Below are positions 36,877 to 46,124 of a DNA stretch of 64,000 bases, one piece after another; the stretch's first letter is position 1; the number at the start of each line of letters is the position of its first letter. A model generated the notes under the pieces. The model saw nothing but the letters and a program-made list of their open reading frames with translations, did not search any database and was not told where the DNA came from. Source of the DNA: Proteiniphilum sp. (lineage in GTDB: Bacteria; Bacteroidota; Bacteroidia; Bacteroidales; Dysgonomonadaceae); assembly GCA_018433945.1 (NCBI GenBank), contig JAHDQF010000037.1:1-64000 (forward strand), in the 5' to 3' direction. The position numbers were made by a program, and so were the translations under genes.

Positions 36877-38508
36877 TTACGCTTCCAGGAAGTTGGGATA
36901 GCGGTAATCGGTTGCCGGCACGAAAGTTTCCTTGATGCATTGCGGTGATACCCAGCGCAGCAGGTTGAAGACCGAGCCGGCCTTGTCGTTCGTGCCCGAT
37001 CCGCGTCCTCCACCAAAAGGCTGTTGGTCCACCACGGCGGCGGTGGGCTTGTCGTTGATGTAGAAATTGCCGGCGGTGTGCATCAGCCGGGTGGTCATCC
37101 GCTCGATGCGTGACCTGTCGGCAGAGAAAATAGCCCCTGTCAGTGCATAGTCGGTCGTGGTGTCGAGGATCTCCATGGTCTCCTCCAGCTTACCTGGCTC
37201 ATAAAGGTAAACGGTGAGGATGGGGCCGAACAGTTCCTCCCGCATGGTGATATAGTCCGCCTTTTTCGCCAGGATCACCGTAGGCTGAATGAAGTAACCC
37301 TCCGACTTGTCATAGCTGCCGCCACAGACGATCTCCGCATCGGGAGAGGCCTTGGCAGCGTCGATCATGGCTGCCAGCTTGTCGAACGACTCCTCGTCGA
37401 TCACGGCGTTCACAAAGTTGCTGAAATCCTCCACGACACCCGTCTTGATCGTTGCCAGGTCGTCACTCACATACCGCTTCACCTCCTCCCAGAGGTTGGT
37501 GGGGATGTAGGCGCGGGAGGCAGCTGAGCATTTCTGACCCTGGTACTCGAAAGCACCCCGGGTGATGGCGGTGGCCACCTGCTTGGGGTTGGCGGTCTCG
37601 TCCGCCAGGATGTAATCCTTGCCACCGGTTTCACCCACGATGCGGGGGTAGGACTTGTAATGGCCGATCTTGTTGGCGATGGTGCCCCACATACCGTTGA
37701 AGACTGCGGTCGAGCCGGTGAAGTGGAGGCCGGCGAACTCGCGGTGGTTGAACACCACTTCGGCTGCCTCCCTCCCATCGGCATAGACCAGGTTGATCAC
37801 CCCGTCGGGGAGTCCGGCCTCCTGTAGCACCTCCATGATGAGGTGTGCCGACCAGACAGCTCTCTTGGAGGGTTTCCATACCACCGTGTTGCCCATCAGG
37901 GCAGGGGCGCCTCCCAGGTTCCCGGCGATGGAGGTGAAGTTGAAGGGTGTGAGAGCGAAGATAAACCCTTCCAGCGGCCGCCACACCATCCTGTTCCATA
38001 TCCCGGGGGAGGAGTTGGGCTGCATCCGGTAGATCTCAACCATGTTCCTCACGTTGTAACGGTAGAAATCTACCAGCTCACACACTGCGTCGATCTCCGA
38101 TTGGTAGGCGTTCTTCGACTGGCCGATCATGGTCACCGCGTTGAAAGTAGTGCGATAGGGGCCGGCAATCAGCTCGGCCGCCTTAAGGAAGATGGCCGCA
38201 CGGCTCTCCCAACTCATCGCCTCCCAGGCTGGTTTGGCTTTCAGTGCTGCATCGATGGCCATCTGCAGGTGATTTTTATCGCCCTGGTGATAGTGCCCCA
38301 GCAGATGCCGGTGGTTATGCGGGGGACAGATATTCTGCAGGTTACCGGTGCGCACCTCTTTACCGCCGATCATCATGGGAAGGTCGAGCCCTCCTCTGTT
38401 CAGCTCTTCCAGTTTTTGCTTCAATGCTTTTCTTTCGGGTGACCCCGGTGCATAACTCTTCACCGGTTCGTTCCTCACTTCGGGTAGTTGATAGATTCCT
38501 TTAGACAT
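36877..38508 (-). CDS. pruA: 1-pyrroline-5-carboxylate dehydrogenase
   Basis: 543 residues of the aldehyde dehydrogenase superfamily; oxidises glutamate semialdehyde to glutamate. The general base Glu is in VGETGGKDYIL, the nucleophile Cys in YQGQKCSAASRAYI, and the C-terminal FGGGRGSGTNDKAG is typical of P5C dehydrogenase. Length is normal. Divergent from the proline dehydrogenase gene; the two enzymes act in sequence and are separate chains rather than a PutA fusion. Confidence 0.95.
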   Translation of the reverse strand: MSKGIYQLPEVRNEPVKSYAPGSPERKALKQKLEELNRGGLDLPMMIGGKEVRTGNLQNICPPHNHRHLLGHYHQGDKNHLQMAIDAALKAKPAWEAMSWESRAAIFLKAAELIAGPYRTTFNAVTMIGQSKNAYQSEIDAVCELVDFYRYNVRNMVEIYRMQPNSSPGIWNRMVWRPLEGFIFALTPFNFTSIAGNLGGAPALMGNTVVWKPSKRAVWSAHLIMEVLQEAGLPDGVINLVYADGREAAEVVFNHREFAGLHFTGSTAVFNGMWGTIANKIGHYKSYPRIVGETGGKDYILADETANPKQVATAITRGAFEYQGQKCSAASRAYIPTNLWEEVKRYVSDDLATIKTGVVEDFSNFVNAVIDEESFDKLAAMIDAAKASPDAEIVCGGSYDKSEGYFIQPTVILAKKADYITMREELFGPILTVYLYEPGKLEETMEILDTTTDYALTGAIFSADRSRIERMTTRLMHTAGNFYINDKPTAAVVDQQPFGGGRGSGTNDKAGSVFNLLRWVSPQCIKETFVPATDYRYPNFLEA

Positions 38509-38538
38509 AATGGTTTTGTTTGTGGTTTATCGATGTTA

Positions 38539-38546
38539 CAAATATA
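38539..38546 (-). promoter_or_regulatory. pruA -7 element
   Basis: TATATTTG on the minus strand, 30 bp before pruA, in the 190-bp divergent region. Confidence 0.5.
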
Positions 38547-38659
38547 TTTAATTTTGGCGGATAAGAACAGTTTACGGATTATTTTTTGGAATTTTCCGGT
38601 TGGTTCACAAAGCGTAGCAGGTTTATTTTGGTAAAAGTACTCCGGATTCCTTTTTTTAT

Positions 38660-38667
38660 TATTTTTG
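38660..38667 (+). promoter_or_regulatory. Proline dehydrogenase -7 element
   Basis: TATTTTTG on +, 31 bp before the start. No standard -33 spacing, so an activator may be needed. Confidence 0.5.
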
Positions 38668-38698
38668 TAGCATATCTCTAATTACTTTACAAGCATAC

Positions 38699-39901
38699 AT
38701 GCATTCAGGAAAAACCAACCTCCCCGATTTCAGCAACACGGAAATCGCTTTTCGTGATCAATCAAACAGCAGCCTGTGGCAGGCATACCAGCTCTTTCGG
38801 GTGATGAACCATAAACCGTTGGTATGGATGGGCAAACATCTGGTAAAGATCTCCCTGGGTCTGCATCTTCCGGTTAAAGGCTTCATTCGCAAAACCATCT
38901 ATCGCCATTTCGTGGGGGGAGAATCGATTGCCGGCTGCAGCAAAACCATCGATCGCCTGGCAGAGCGTAATGTGTTGTCTATTCTTGACTATGCGCTGGA
39001 GGGAGAGGAGTCGGATGAGGTGTTTGATGCTACCTGTAGCGAGGTGATTCGTACTGTTGAGTATGCACACCACAACAAAAATGTTCCTTTCAGTGCTTTC
39101 AAGATCACCGGTCTGGCCCGTTTTGACCTGTTGGAGAAAGTGAGTGCACGGTTGCCGCTCACGGATGAGGAGCAAACAGCGTTTAAAAAGGTAGAAGAGC
39201 GGGTCGGGTCCATCTTCCGCCGCGGGTATGAACTGGGTGTTCCGATACTGATTGATGCTGAGGAGAGTTGGATCCAGCCGGTGGTGGATGAGATGGTAAT
39301 GCGGCTGATGGCGAAGTACAACCGGGAAAGAGCCATCGTACAGAACACCTACCAGATGTACCGTCACGACAGCATTGCCCGAATCAGGGAGCATCACCGG
39401 ATGGCACTGGAGGGTGGTTTTCGCTTTGGTTTGAAGATCGTGAGGGGGGCATACATGGAGAAAGAACGGGCGCGAGCCGCCGAGAAAGGGTATCCCTCAC
39501 CCATTCAGCCGGACAAGGCTGCCACCGACCGGGATTTCGATGCCATCATCCATTATTTCATGGAACATCACAACACCATCGATTTCATGGTGGCCACTCA
39601 CAACGAGGCGAGCTCGTTGTTGCTGGCTTCACTGATCGACGCTGCCGGACTACCGCGCAATCATCGCGGTATCTTTTTCTCCCAGCTCTATGGCATGAGC
39701 GACCACATCACTTACAACCTGGCGGAGATGGGTTATAATGTGGCGAAATATGTTCCCTATGGAGCGGTGAAGATCATGATGCCCTACCTGTTCCGGCGTG
39801 CCGAGGAAAACTCATCGGTGAAAGGGCAGACCAGTCGCGAGCTGAAGATGATCCGGGAGGAGATCCGGCGGAGGAAGCTCGTTGATTCATTGATTGGCTG
39901 A
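38699..39901 (+). CDS. Proline dehydrogenase
   Basis: 400 residues, FAD-dependent TIM barrel that oxidises proline to pyrroline-5-carboxylate. FKITGLARFDLL, LIDAEESWIQP, GLKIVRGAYMEKERARA, FMVATHNEASS and FSQLYGMSDHITYNLA are the family blocks for FAD and substrate binding. Divergent from pruA, so proline (and peptides) can feed to glutamate. No DNA-binding domain is fused. Confidence 0.93.
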   Translation: MHSGKTNLPDFSNTEIAFRDQSNSSLWQAYQLFRVMNHKPLVWMGKHLVKISLGLHLPVKGFIRKTIYRHFVGGESIAGCSKTIDRLAERNVLSILDYALEGEESDEVFDATCSEVIRTVEYAHHNKNVPFSAFKITGLARFDLLEKVSARLPLTDEEQTAFKKVEERVGSIFRRGYELGVPILIDAEESWIQPVVDEMVMRLMAKYNRERAIVQNTYQMYRHDSIARIREHHRMALEGGFRFGLKIVRGAYMEKERARAAEKGYPSPIQPDKAATDRDFDAIIHYFMEHHNTIDFMVATHNEASSLLLASLIDAAGLPRNHRGIFFSQLYGMSDHITYNLAEMGYNVAKYVPYGAVKIMMPYLFRRAEENSSVKGQTSRELKMIREEIRRRKLVDSLIG

Positions 39902-39904
39902 TCA

Positions 39905-39940
39905 AAGTGAAACAAAGATCCCGATTGATTGGGATCAGCT
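39905..39940. repeat. Hairpin-bearing intergenic element, copy 2
   Basis: aagtgaaacaaagatccc followed by gggatcagct; the atccc/gggat stem is at 39918-39935. Relative of 9545-9575. It is the only structure between the convergent proline dehydrogenase and korB genes and may act as their terminator. Confidence 0.55.
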
Positions 39941-39953
39941 CATCCTCAGATCA

Positions 39954-40988
39954 TTATTTCACCTCCCAGACGTTAGGAGAAGAAAGCAGGAATTCGGTGA
40001 ACGATTTCTTCGGGCTTTTTTGCTGCACCTCTGCGATCTGCTGCTCATAGTCTTTTTCATAGGAAGGAGCCTCTACGTTGCGGATCACCCCCAGTGCTAC
40101 CGGCAGATCGTTGGCGTTTTCCATCAGTGCAAGCTTCATGTGCAGGGTATTGTCGTTCGTGGTGGCATCATGTACCAGTACATCGTCAAGGCTGTAGCCA
40201 TCCTCACCAATGGTCACAGCTTTGAGGTTCCATCCCTCAAGCACCAGTCCCTTTTCATTGTCCTTGCCGAAGAGCATCTTCTCTCCATGTCGCAGGGTGA
40301 TGGTGTTATCGGCTTTCCAGGATCGATCACTGATCTTATTGTGGATGCCATCGTTGAAGATGACGCAGTTCTGCAGCAGTTCCACCACCGAGGTACCCTT
40401 GTGGCGTGCAGCCTCCACCATCACCTCCACCTGGGTCTTCATGTCCACGTCGATGGCACGGGCAAAGAATGTGCCCCTTGCTCCAAAAGTGAGCTCTGCC
40501 GGACGGAACGGATCTTCCACGGTGCCATAGGGTGATGATTTGGAGACGAATCCCCTGGATGAGGTGGGAGAGTATTGTCCCTTGGTGAGCCCGTAAATCT
40601 TGTTGTTGAACAACAGGATATTGATGTCCACGTTGCGGCGGACAGCATGGATGAAGTGATTGCCGCCAATGGCGAGCGAGTCACCGTCGCCGGTCGCAAC
40701 CCAGACACTCAGGGCGGGATTGGCTACTTTCACGCCGGTGGCAATGGCTGTCGCACGACCATGGATGCTGTGGAACCCGTAGGTGTTCATGTAGTAGGGC
40801 AGTCGCGATGAGCAGCCGATACCGGAGATCACCGCCGTATTGTGCGGGTCGAGGTTCAGCTCTGCCAATGCTTTGTGCAGGCAGGTCAGGATGGCATAGT
40901 CGCCACAACCGGGACACCAGCGCACGGCATTTTCACTCTTGTAATCTTTCGCGAGATATTTCTGATATTTTATTTCTGTTACTTCCAT
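39954..40988 (-). CDS. korB: 2-oxoacid:ferredoxin oxidoreductase beta subunit
   Basis: 344 residues. RWCPGCGDYAIL carries the N-terminal cysteines near the iron-sulphur cluster, VATGDGDSLAIGGNHF the TPP/Mg motif, and NNKIYGLTKGQYSPTS the end of the motif. Decarboxylates a 2-oxoacid (2-oxoglutarate most likely by gene pairing) and reduces ferredoxin. It follows korA by 4 bp. Confidence 0.92.
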   Translation of the reverse strand: MEVTEIKYQKYLAKDYKSENAVRWCPGCGDYAILTCLHKALAELNLDPHNTAVISGIGCSSRLPYYMNTYGFHSIHGRATAIATGVKVANPALSVWVATGDGDSLAIGGNHFIHAVRRNVDINILLFNNKIYGLTKGQYSPTSSRGFVSKSSPYGTVEDPFRPAELTFGARGTFFARAIDVDMKTQVEVMVEAARHKGTSVVELLQNCVIFNDGIHNKISDRSWKADNTITLRHGEKMLFGKDNEKGLVLEGWNLKAVTIGEDGYSLDDVLVHDATTNDNTLHMKLALMENANDLPVALGVIRNVEAPSYEKDYEQQIAEVQQKSPKKSFTEFLLSSPNVWEVK

Positions 40989-40992
40989 ACTG

Positions 40993-42855
40993 TTATTCTT
41001 CCATCATTTGGGTAAAGGCTTCCACCATTTCGCTCACCTTGAAAGGTTGTCCCTCTACCTTGTTGTACTTATGAATCACATTCAGATCAGGGAACTTACC
41101 ATTCAGATAATGGGCAAACTGACCGTTGTTCTGTTCGGCAACAATGATTCTGTTGTACCGTCGCAACAGATCGTGGCTGTTGATAGGGAGGGGGGAGATG
41201 TGCCGGAAGTGGGTATAGGCCACTTTCTTCCCTTTGTCATGCAAGCGCAGCATGGTCTCCAGCAGGTGACCATAGGTGCCGCCCCATCCTACAATCAGCG
41301 TGTCGGCACCGGGATCGCCCATTACCTCCTGCTCCGGTATGAAGCGGGCGATGTGATCGATCTTCTGCTGCCGGATATTGACCATCCGTTGGTGGTTCTC
41401 CGGGTTGGAGGAGATGACACCGGTGAGCTGATCCTTTTCCAGACCACCGATGCGATGCATATATTTTGGTGTGCCGGGCACACCCCAGTACCTGACGAGT
41501 GTATCCTCGTTGCGCATGAACGGTTTCCAGTCACCCGCGTCACCCTTGAAGTGCTTCTGTACATAGGGGGGGTTGATCTCCGGATAGCTTTCCATATCGG
41601 GGATCTTCCATGCCGATGAGCCGTTGGCGATGTAACCATCGGTCAGCAGGATCACCGGTGTCATGTGTTCCAGCGCAATCTTTGCAGCTGCAAAGGCGCA
41701 CTCGAAGCAGTCGGTGGGCGATGCGGCAGCCATCACCACCAGGGGGCTCTCGCCGTTGCGACCGTAGAGTGCCTGATTCAGGTCGGCCTGCTCACTCTTG
41801 GTAGGCATCCCGGTGGAGGGGCCACTTCGCTGCACGTCAATCACCACCAGCGGCAGCTCGGTCATCACCGCCAGTCCCAGCGCTTCACTTTTGAGTGCCA
41901 GCCCGGGTCCCGAGGTGGAGGTGGCTGCCAGGCTGCCAGCAAAGGCGGCACCAATGGAGGAGGTGATCCCCGCGATCTCATCTTCCATCTGCAATGCTTT
42001 CACACCGAAATCCTTTCTCTTGGAGAGTTCCTGCAGGATGTCGGTAGCCGGGGTGATGGGGTAGGAGCCCAGGAAGAGCTGCAACCCCGCTTTCTCGGCG
42101 GCTGCGATCAGCCCGTAGGCGGTAGCGGTATTGCCGTTCACATCGGTATAGAATCCCCTGGAGGCTTCCACCGGTTCGATTCGATAGGTGGAGGCCGTCA
42201 GGTGTATGTTGTTTCCGTAGTTATAACCGTCGGTGAGTGCCTTGATGTTGGCTTCCACGATTTTCGGTCGTTTGGCAAACTTCTGTTCCAGCAGCTTGTC
42301 GGCGATCTCCAGCGGTCGGTTGAAGAGCCAGCAGACGATGCCCAGGGCAAACATGTTCTTGCAGCGAAGCATCTCCTTGTTTTCGAGTCCCGATCCCTCG
42401 AGAGATGATTTGGTCAGGGAGGTGATGGCTACCCCTATCGGCTGTATATGCTCCAGGTTGAGCTCCTCAAAGGGATCTTGTGTGTTGAACAGTGCCTTGT
42501 CAAGATCTTTCTTCTGAAAGGAGTCGGTGTCGAAGAGCACAATTGATCCTTTTTTCAGGTAGGGCGCATTCACTTTCAGCGCTGCCGGGTTCATCGCCAC
42601 CAGTACATCTGTTTTGTCGCCTGAGTTGTACACATCTTTCGCGCCGATGCGTACCTGAAATCCGGATACACCGTGCAGTGATCCCTGCGGTGCACGTATC
42701 TCCGCCGGGAAATCGGGAAAAGTAGCGATCTCGTTGCCGAAGATGGCCGAGAGGGTGGAGAAAAGGGTGCCCGAGAGCTGCATCCCGTCGCCGGAATCAC
42801 CTGAGAAACGGATGGTTACTTGTTTAATGTCAGTTACGACCGGATTCGTTGGCAT
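40993..42855 (-). CDS. korA: 2-oxoacid:ferredoxin oxidoreductase alpha (gamma-alpha fused) subunit
   Basis: 620 residues. The N-terminal part is the gamma domain (IRFSGDSGDGMQLSGTLFS), followed by the alpha/pyrimidine-binding part (FLGSYPITPATDILQELSK) and the DVQRSGPSTGMPTKSEQAD block. The frame continues to 42978, but MPTNPVVTDIKQV at 42855 is a sensible start, and the residues before it are not family-like. Partner of korB; substrate choice between 2-oxoglutarate and branched acids is not proven. Confidence 0.92.
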   Translation of the reverse strand: MPTNPVVTDIKQVTIRFSGDSGDGMQLSGTLFSTLSAIFGNEIATFPDFPAEIRAPQGSLHGVSGFQVRIGAKDVYNSGDKTDVLVAMNPAALKVNAPYLKKGSIVLFDTDSFQKKDLDKALFNTQDPFEELNLEHIQPIGVAITSLTKSSLEGSGLENKEMLRCKNMFALGIVCWLFNRPLEIADKLLEQKFAKRPKIVEANIKALTDGYNYGNNIHLTASTYRIEPVEASRGFYTDVNGNTATAYGLIAAAEKAGLQLFLGSYPITPATDILQELSKRKDFGVKALQMEDEIAGITSSIGAAFAGSLAATSTSGPGLALKSEALGLAVMTELPLVVIDVQRSGPSTGMPTKSEQADLNQALYGRNGESPLVVMAAASPTDCFECAFAAAKIALEHMTPVILLTDGYIANGSSAWKIPDMESYPEINPPYVQKHFKGDAGDWKPFMRNEDTLVRYWGVPGTPKYMHRIGGLEKDQLTGVISSNPENHQRMVNIRQQKIDHIARFIPEQEVMGDPGADTLIVGWGGTYGHLLETMLRLHDKGKKVAYTHFRHISPLPINSHDLLRRYNRIIVAEQNNGQFAHYLNGKFPDLNVIHKYNKVEGQPFKVSEMVEAFTQMMEE

Positions 42856-43008
42856 ATTGGTTGTGGTTGTTTGAGTCGTTTTCACCTTGATTTGTACACA
42901 GGGGTCAGCAAACAACATCTGTTTGTTGATCTCTTTCAATGAACCTGCAAAGTAATAAAAGAGTAGCCGAATAAGCAAATAAATTGTCTTGAAAGAGAGC
43001 CATGAAAA

Positions 43009-44316
43009 TCATATGACTCTTTCAATCTTTGCACCCAGCGCATTTAATCTTGAGTCGATCTGCTGATAGCCACGGTCTATCTGGTCGATGTTGTGGATGG
43101 TGCTTTTACCTTTGGCACTCATGGCCGCGATCAGCAGAGATATACCTGCACGGATATCGGGAGAGGTCATGGTCATCCCTTTCAGGTGAAACCGGTTGTC
43201 GAGCCCGATCACCACTGCCCGGTGCGGATCACAAAGGATGATTTGAGCTCCCATGTCGATCAGTTTGTCCACGAAAAAAAGGCGACTTTCAAACATCTTC
43301 TGGTGAATCAGCACACTCCCTTTGGCTTTAGTAGCCACCACCAGCATCACACTCAGCAGATCGGGTGTCAACCCGGGCCAGGGAGCGTCTGCGATGGTGA
43401 GGATGGAGCCGTCGATAAACGATTCAATGGTGTAGCCTTCCTGCCGGGGTATGTAGAGATCGTCACCGCGCTGTTCCACCGTGATACCCAACCGGCGGAA
43501 GCTTTCGGGGATGATACCCAGGTTGGTTGTTGACGCTCCTTTGATGGTGATCTCCGACGCAGTCATGGCTGCCATGCCGATGAAGCTGCCGATCTCAATC
43601 ATGTCGGGCAGCAGGCGGTGGCGGCACCCTGACAGTTGTGATACACCCTGTACGGTCAAGCGGTTGGAGGCGATGCCGTCGATGTGTGCGCCCATGCGCA
43701 CCAGCATGCGGCTCAGTTGTTCCACGTAGGGCTCACAGGCGGCGTTGTAGATGATGGTTTCCCCTTCTGCCAGCACGGCAGCCATCAGCAGGTTGGCAGT
43801 GCCAGTCACCGATGCCTCATCGAGCAGCACGTAGGTGCCTTTCAGCTTCTCTGTAGTGAGGGTGTAAAGCTGTTTCTGCTCGTTCAGCTTGAGCTCAGCC
43901 CCCAGCCTGATGATGCCGTTGAAGTGGGTGTCCAGCCTGCGGCGACCAATCTTGTCACCTCCCGGTCTGGGTACTACCGCTTCACCAAAGCGAGCCAGTA
44001 GCGGGCCAATGATCATGATCGATCCGCGCATGGACGCACTCTTCTGCATGAACTCCTGCGAATGGGTGAAAGTGAGGTCAATCGTTTCAGCTTTGAAGGA
44101 GTAGGTCTCTTCAGCCAGCTTTTTCACATGCACACCCATGTCGCGTAACAACTCGATCAGGTTGTTGACATCCAGGATATCAGGGATGTTCTCAATGATC
44201 ACCTCTTCTTTTGTGAGTAGCGTGGCACAGATCACCTGCAGTGCTTCGTTTTTCGCGCCCTGTGGTCTGATCTGCCCTTGCAGGCTGTGCCCGCCCTCTA
44301 TGATGAATGATGCCAT
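43009..44316 (-). CDS. murA: UDP-N-acetylglucosamine 1-carboxyvinyltransferase
   Basis: 435 residues, first committed step of peptidoglycan synthesis. GQIRPQGAKNEAL has the substrate Lys-Asn. The active-site loop reads VPRPGGDKIGRRRLDTHF, so residue 121 is Asp where most bacteria have the Cys alkylated by fosfomycin. Asp at this position is known to be active and to make the enzyme insensitive to the drug. The change is a single gac codon at 43956-43954. Follows murB by 48 bp at the end of a five-gene run. Confidence 0.95.
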   Translation of the reverse strand: MASFIIEGGHSLQGQIRPQGAKNEALQVICATLLTKEEVIIENIPDILDVNNLIELLRDMGVHVKKLAEETYSFKAETIDLTFTHSQEFMQKSASMRGSIMIIGPLLARFGEAVVPRPGGDKIGRRRLDTHFNGIIRLGAELKLNEQKQLYTLTTEKLKGTYVLLDEASVTGTANLLMAAVLAEGETIIYNAACEPYVEQLSRMLVRMGAHIDGIASNRLTVQGVSQLSGCRHRLLPDMIEIGSFIGMAAMTASEITIKGASTTNLGIIPESFRRLGITVEQRGDDLYIPRQEGYTIESFIDGSILTIADAPWPGLTPDLLSVMLVVATKAKGSVLIHQKMFESRLFFVDKLIDMGAQIILCDPHRAVVIGLDNRFHLKGMTMTSPDIRAGISLLIAAMSAKGKSTIHNIDQIDRGYQQIDSRLNALGAKIERVI

Positions 44317-44364
44317 AATGACACGGTTTTTGTTTACGGGTTATGTTCCTTTTAATAAATCCAC

Positions 44365-45363
44365 TTAATAAATCCACACCTCTGGTTGCAGTGCAACGGC
44401 AAACTGCTGCATCACGCTCTGTTGAATCTCTTTCATGAAATCGGATATCTCCTCTCCATTTTCGGTTCCGTAGTTTACGATGATCAGGGAGTGTTTCTCA
44501 TACACTCCCACCATCCCCTTTCGCTTGCCCTTGTAGCCCGCTTTCTCAATCAGAAAGGCAGCTGAGGTTTTAAAACGCTCCCCGCCCAGGTTATAAACGG
44601 GGAGATCGGGCAGGATCACCTGCAGTCGCTCTGTCTCCTCTCTCGACAGAACCGGGTTCTTGAAGAAACTGCCGGCATTGGGTAGTTTTACAGGGTCGGG
44701 CAGCTTGCGGGTGCGGATGCGGATGATGGCTTCACGCACCTGCATGAGTGTAGGCGAGGCGATCCCTTGCAGCTCACGGCTGAGATCAACATATTTCTCT
44801 TTGTAAACAAATGATTTGTCAAGAGCGAAAGTGACTGAGGTGATGAGGTAACGGCCGGTGCGCTTGAAGATGCTGTCGCGGTAGGCAAATGCACACGCTT
44901 CACCATTGAATGCTCTCACCTCACCTGTCTCCATATCAACTGCCCTGACCCGGGTAATCACATCCTTCACTTCGGTGCCATAGGCGCCGATGTTTTGTAC
45001 CGGGCTTGCGCCCACAGATCCGGGAATCAGCGAGAGGTTCTCCAGACCGGCATATCCTTTTGCAACGCAATATTCCACCAAAGCGTCCCACTCCTCGGCA
45101 GCGGCAGCCTCCAGCTCCACACCGCGGTCCGTTTCCTTTACGATCGTGATCCCTTTCATCGCGGGTCTGATAATGAGTCCGTCGAAATCTTTCGTGAAAA
45201 AGATGTTGTAGCCGGCACCCAGGATCAGTTTTCTCTCTTGTGGGAAGTTTCTCAATATCCCCGACAGCTCTGTTCCGCTCTCCGGTTCCGCGAAAAGCCT
45301 GGCAACCGCTTTCGTTCTGAAAGAGTTGTAGGGTTGTAGCTCTATGTTGTGCCGAATGTTCAT
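44365..45363 (-). CDS. murB: UDP-N-acetylenolpyruvoylglucosamine reductase
   Basis: 332 residues, FAD enzyme of the longer (E. coli-like) class, acting after MurA. N-terminal NSFRTKAVARLFAEP; GAGYNIFFTKDFDG; GSVGASPVQNIGAYG with FAD contacts; KLPNAGSFFKNP with the catalytic Ser. The ATG at 45363 overlaps the stop of the upstream methyltransferase gene and gives the family N terminus, so the longer frame to 45426 is rejected. Confidence 0.94.
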   Translation of the reverse strand: MNIRHNIELQPYNSFRTKAVARLFAEPESGTELSGILRNFPQERKLILGAGYNIFFTKDFDGLIIRPAMKGITIVKETDRGVELEAAAAEEWDALVEYCVAKGYAGLENLSLIPGSVGASPVQNIGAYGTEVKDVITRVRAVDMETGEVRAFNGEACAFAYRDSIFKRTGRYLITSVTFALDKSFVYKEKYVDLSRELQGIASPTLMQVREAIIRIRTRKLPDPVKLPNAGSFFKNPVLSREETERLQVILPDLPVYNLGGERFKTSAAFLIEKAGYKGKRKGMVGVYEKHSLIIVNYGTENGEEISDFMKEIQQSVMQQFAVALQPEVWIY

Positions 45364-46073
45364 GATCCTTTGTAAATGAGAAAGACACAGGGTTTCTTGT
45401 GCATCTCGGGCAATGTTCCTTTCCATGCCCGGATGCTTTTGGTGACAATCTGTTCATCCTCGCATGAGATGTTCATGGCGATGCAGAGCTGTGTCTCCGG
45501 CTTGCAATGCGTCAGTAAATCCTCTGCCAGCTTATGATTCCGGTAAGGTGTTTCGATAAACAGCTGGGTCTGCTCTTCCTGGTAGGAGCGGGCTTCCAAC
45601 TGTTTGATTTTCCTTGCCCGCTCACCGGCATCGATGGGCAGATAGCCATGAAAAGCAAAGCTCTGCCCGTTGAAACCGGAAGCCATCACCGCCATCAGGA
45701 TGGAGGAGGGGCCCACCAGCGGGACAACCCTGTATCCTTTCTGCTGGGCGATGGCCACCACATCTGCCCCGGGGTCGGCCACGGCGGGGCATCCGGCTTC
45801 GGAGATCACGCCTACGCTTTCCCCCTTTTCCATGGGCAGCAGGTAATCTGACAGGCTGCTCCTGTCGGTGTGTTTGTTCAGTTCATAAAAGCTGAGCGCA
45901 TCAATCTCTATGTTGGGGTCACACTTTTTCAGAAAGCGACGTGCCGACCGCAGATTCTCCACGATGAAATGTTTCAGTTGAGATACAACCGTGTTGTTGT
46001 ATGAAGGGATCACCTTATCCAAAGGGGTCTCACCCAACATGACCGGTATCAAATATAGTGCGGGTTTATCCAT
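45360..46073 (-). CDS. RsmI-like SAM-dependent methyltransferase
   Basis: 237 residues with the tetrapyrrole-methylase fold: LYLIPVMLGETPLD at the N terminus, GVISEAGCPAVADPGADVV and VPLVGPSSILMAVMASG. RsmI 2'-O-methylates C1402 of 16S rRNA; this shorter Bacteroidetes form lacks the exact RsmI start (LYLVATPIGN), so its target is less sure. The ATG at 46073 gives MDKPALYLIP. Overlaps murB and follows a rhomboid gene. Confidence 0.8.
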   Translation of the reverse strand: MDKPALYLIPVMLGETPLDKVIPSYNNTVVSQLKHFIVENLRSARRFLKKCDPNIEIDALSFYELNKHTDRSSLSDYLLPMEKGESVGVISEAGCPAVADPGADVVAIAQQKGYRVVPLVGPSSILMAVMASGFNGQSFAFHGYLPIDAGERARKIKQLEARSYQEEQTQLFIETPYRNHKLAEDLLTHCKPETQLCIAMNISCEDEQIVTKSIRAWKGTLPEMHKKPCVFLIYKGS

Positions 46074-46124
46074 TGCGCTTACAGAGCTTTTAACTGCAAA
46101 AATAGGCAAAATAAGGCAATAGAG

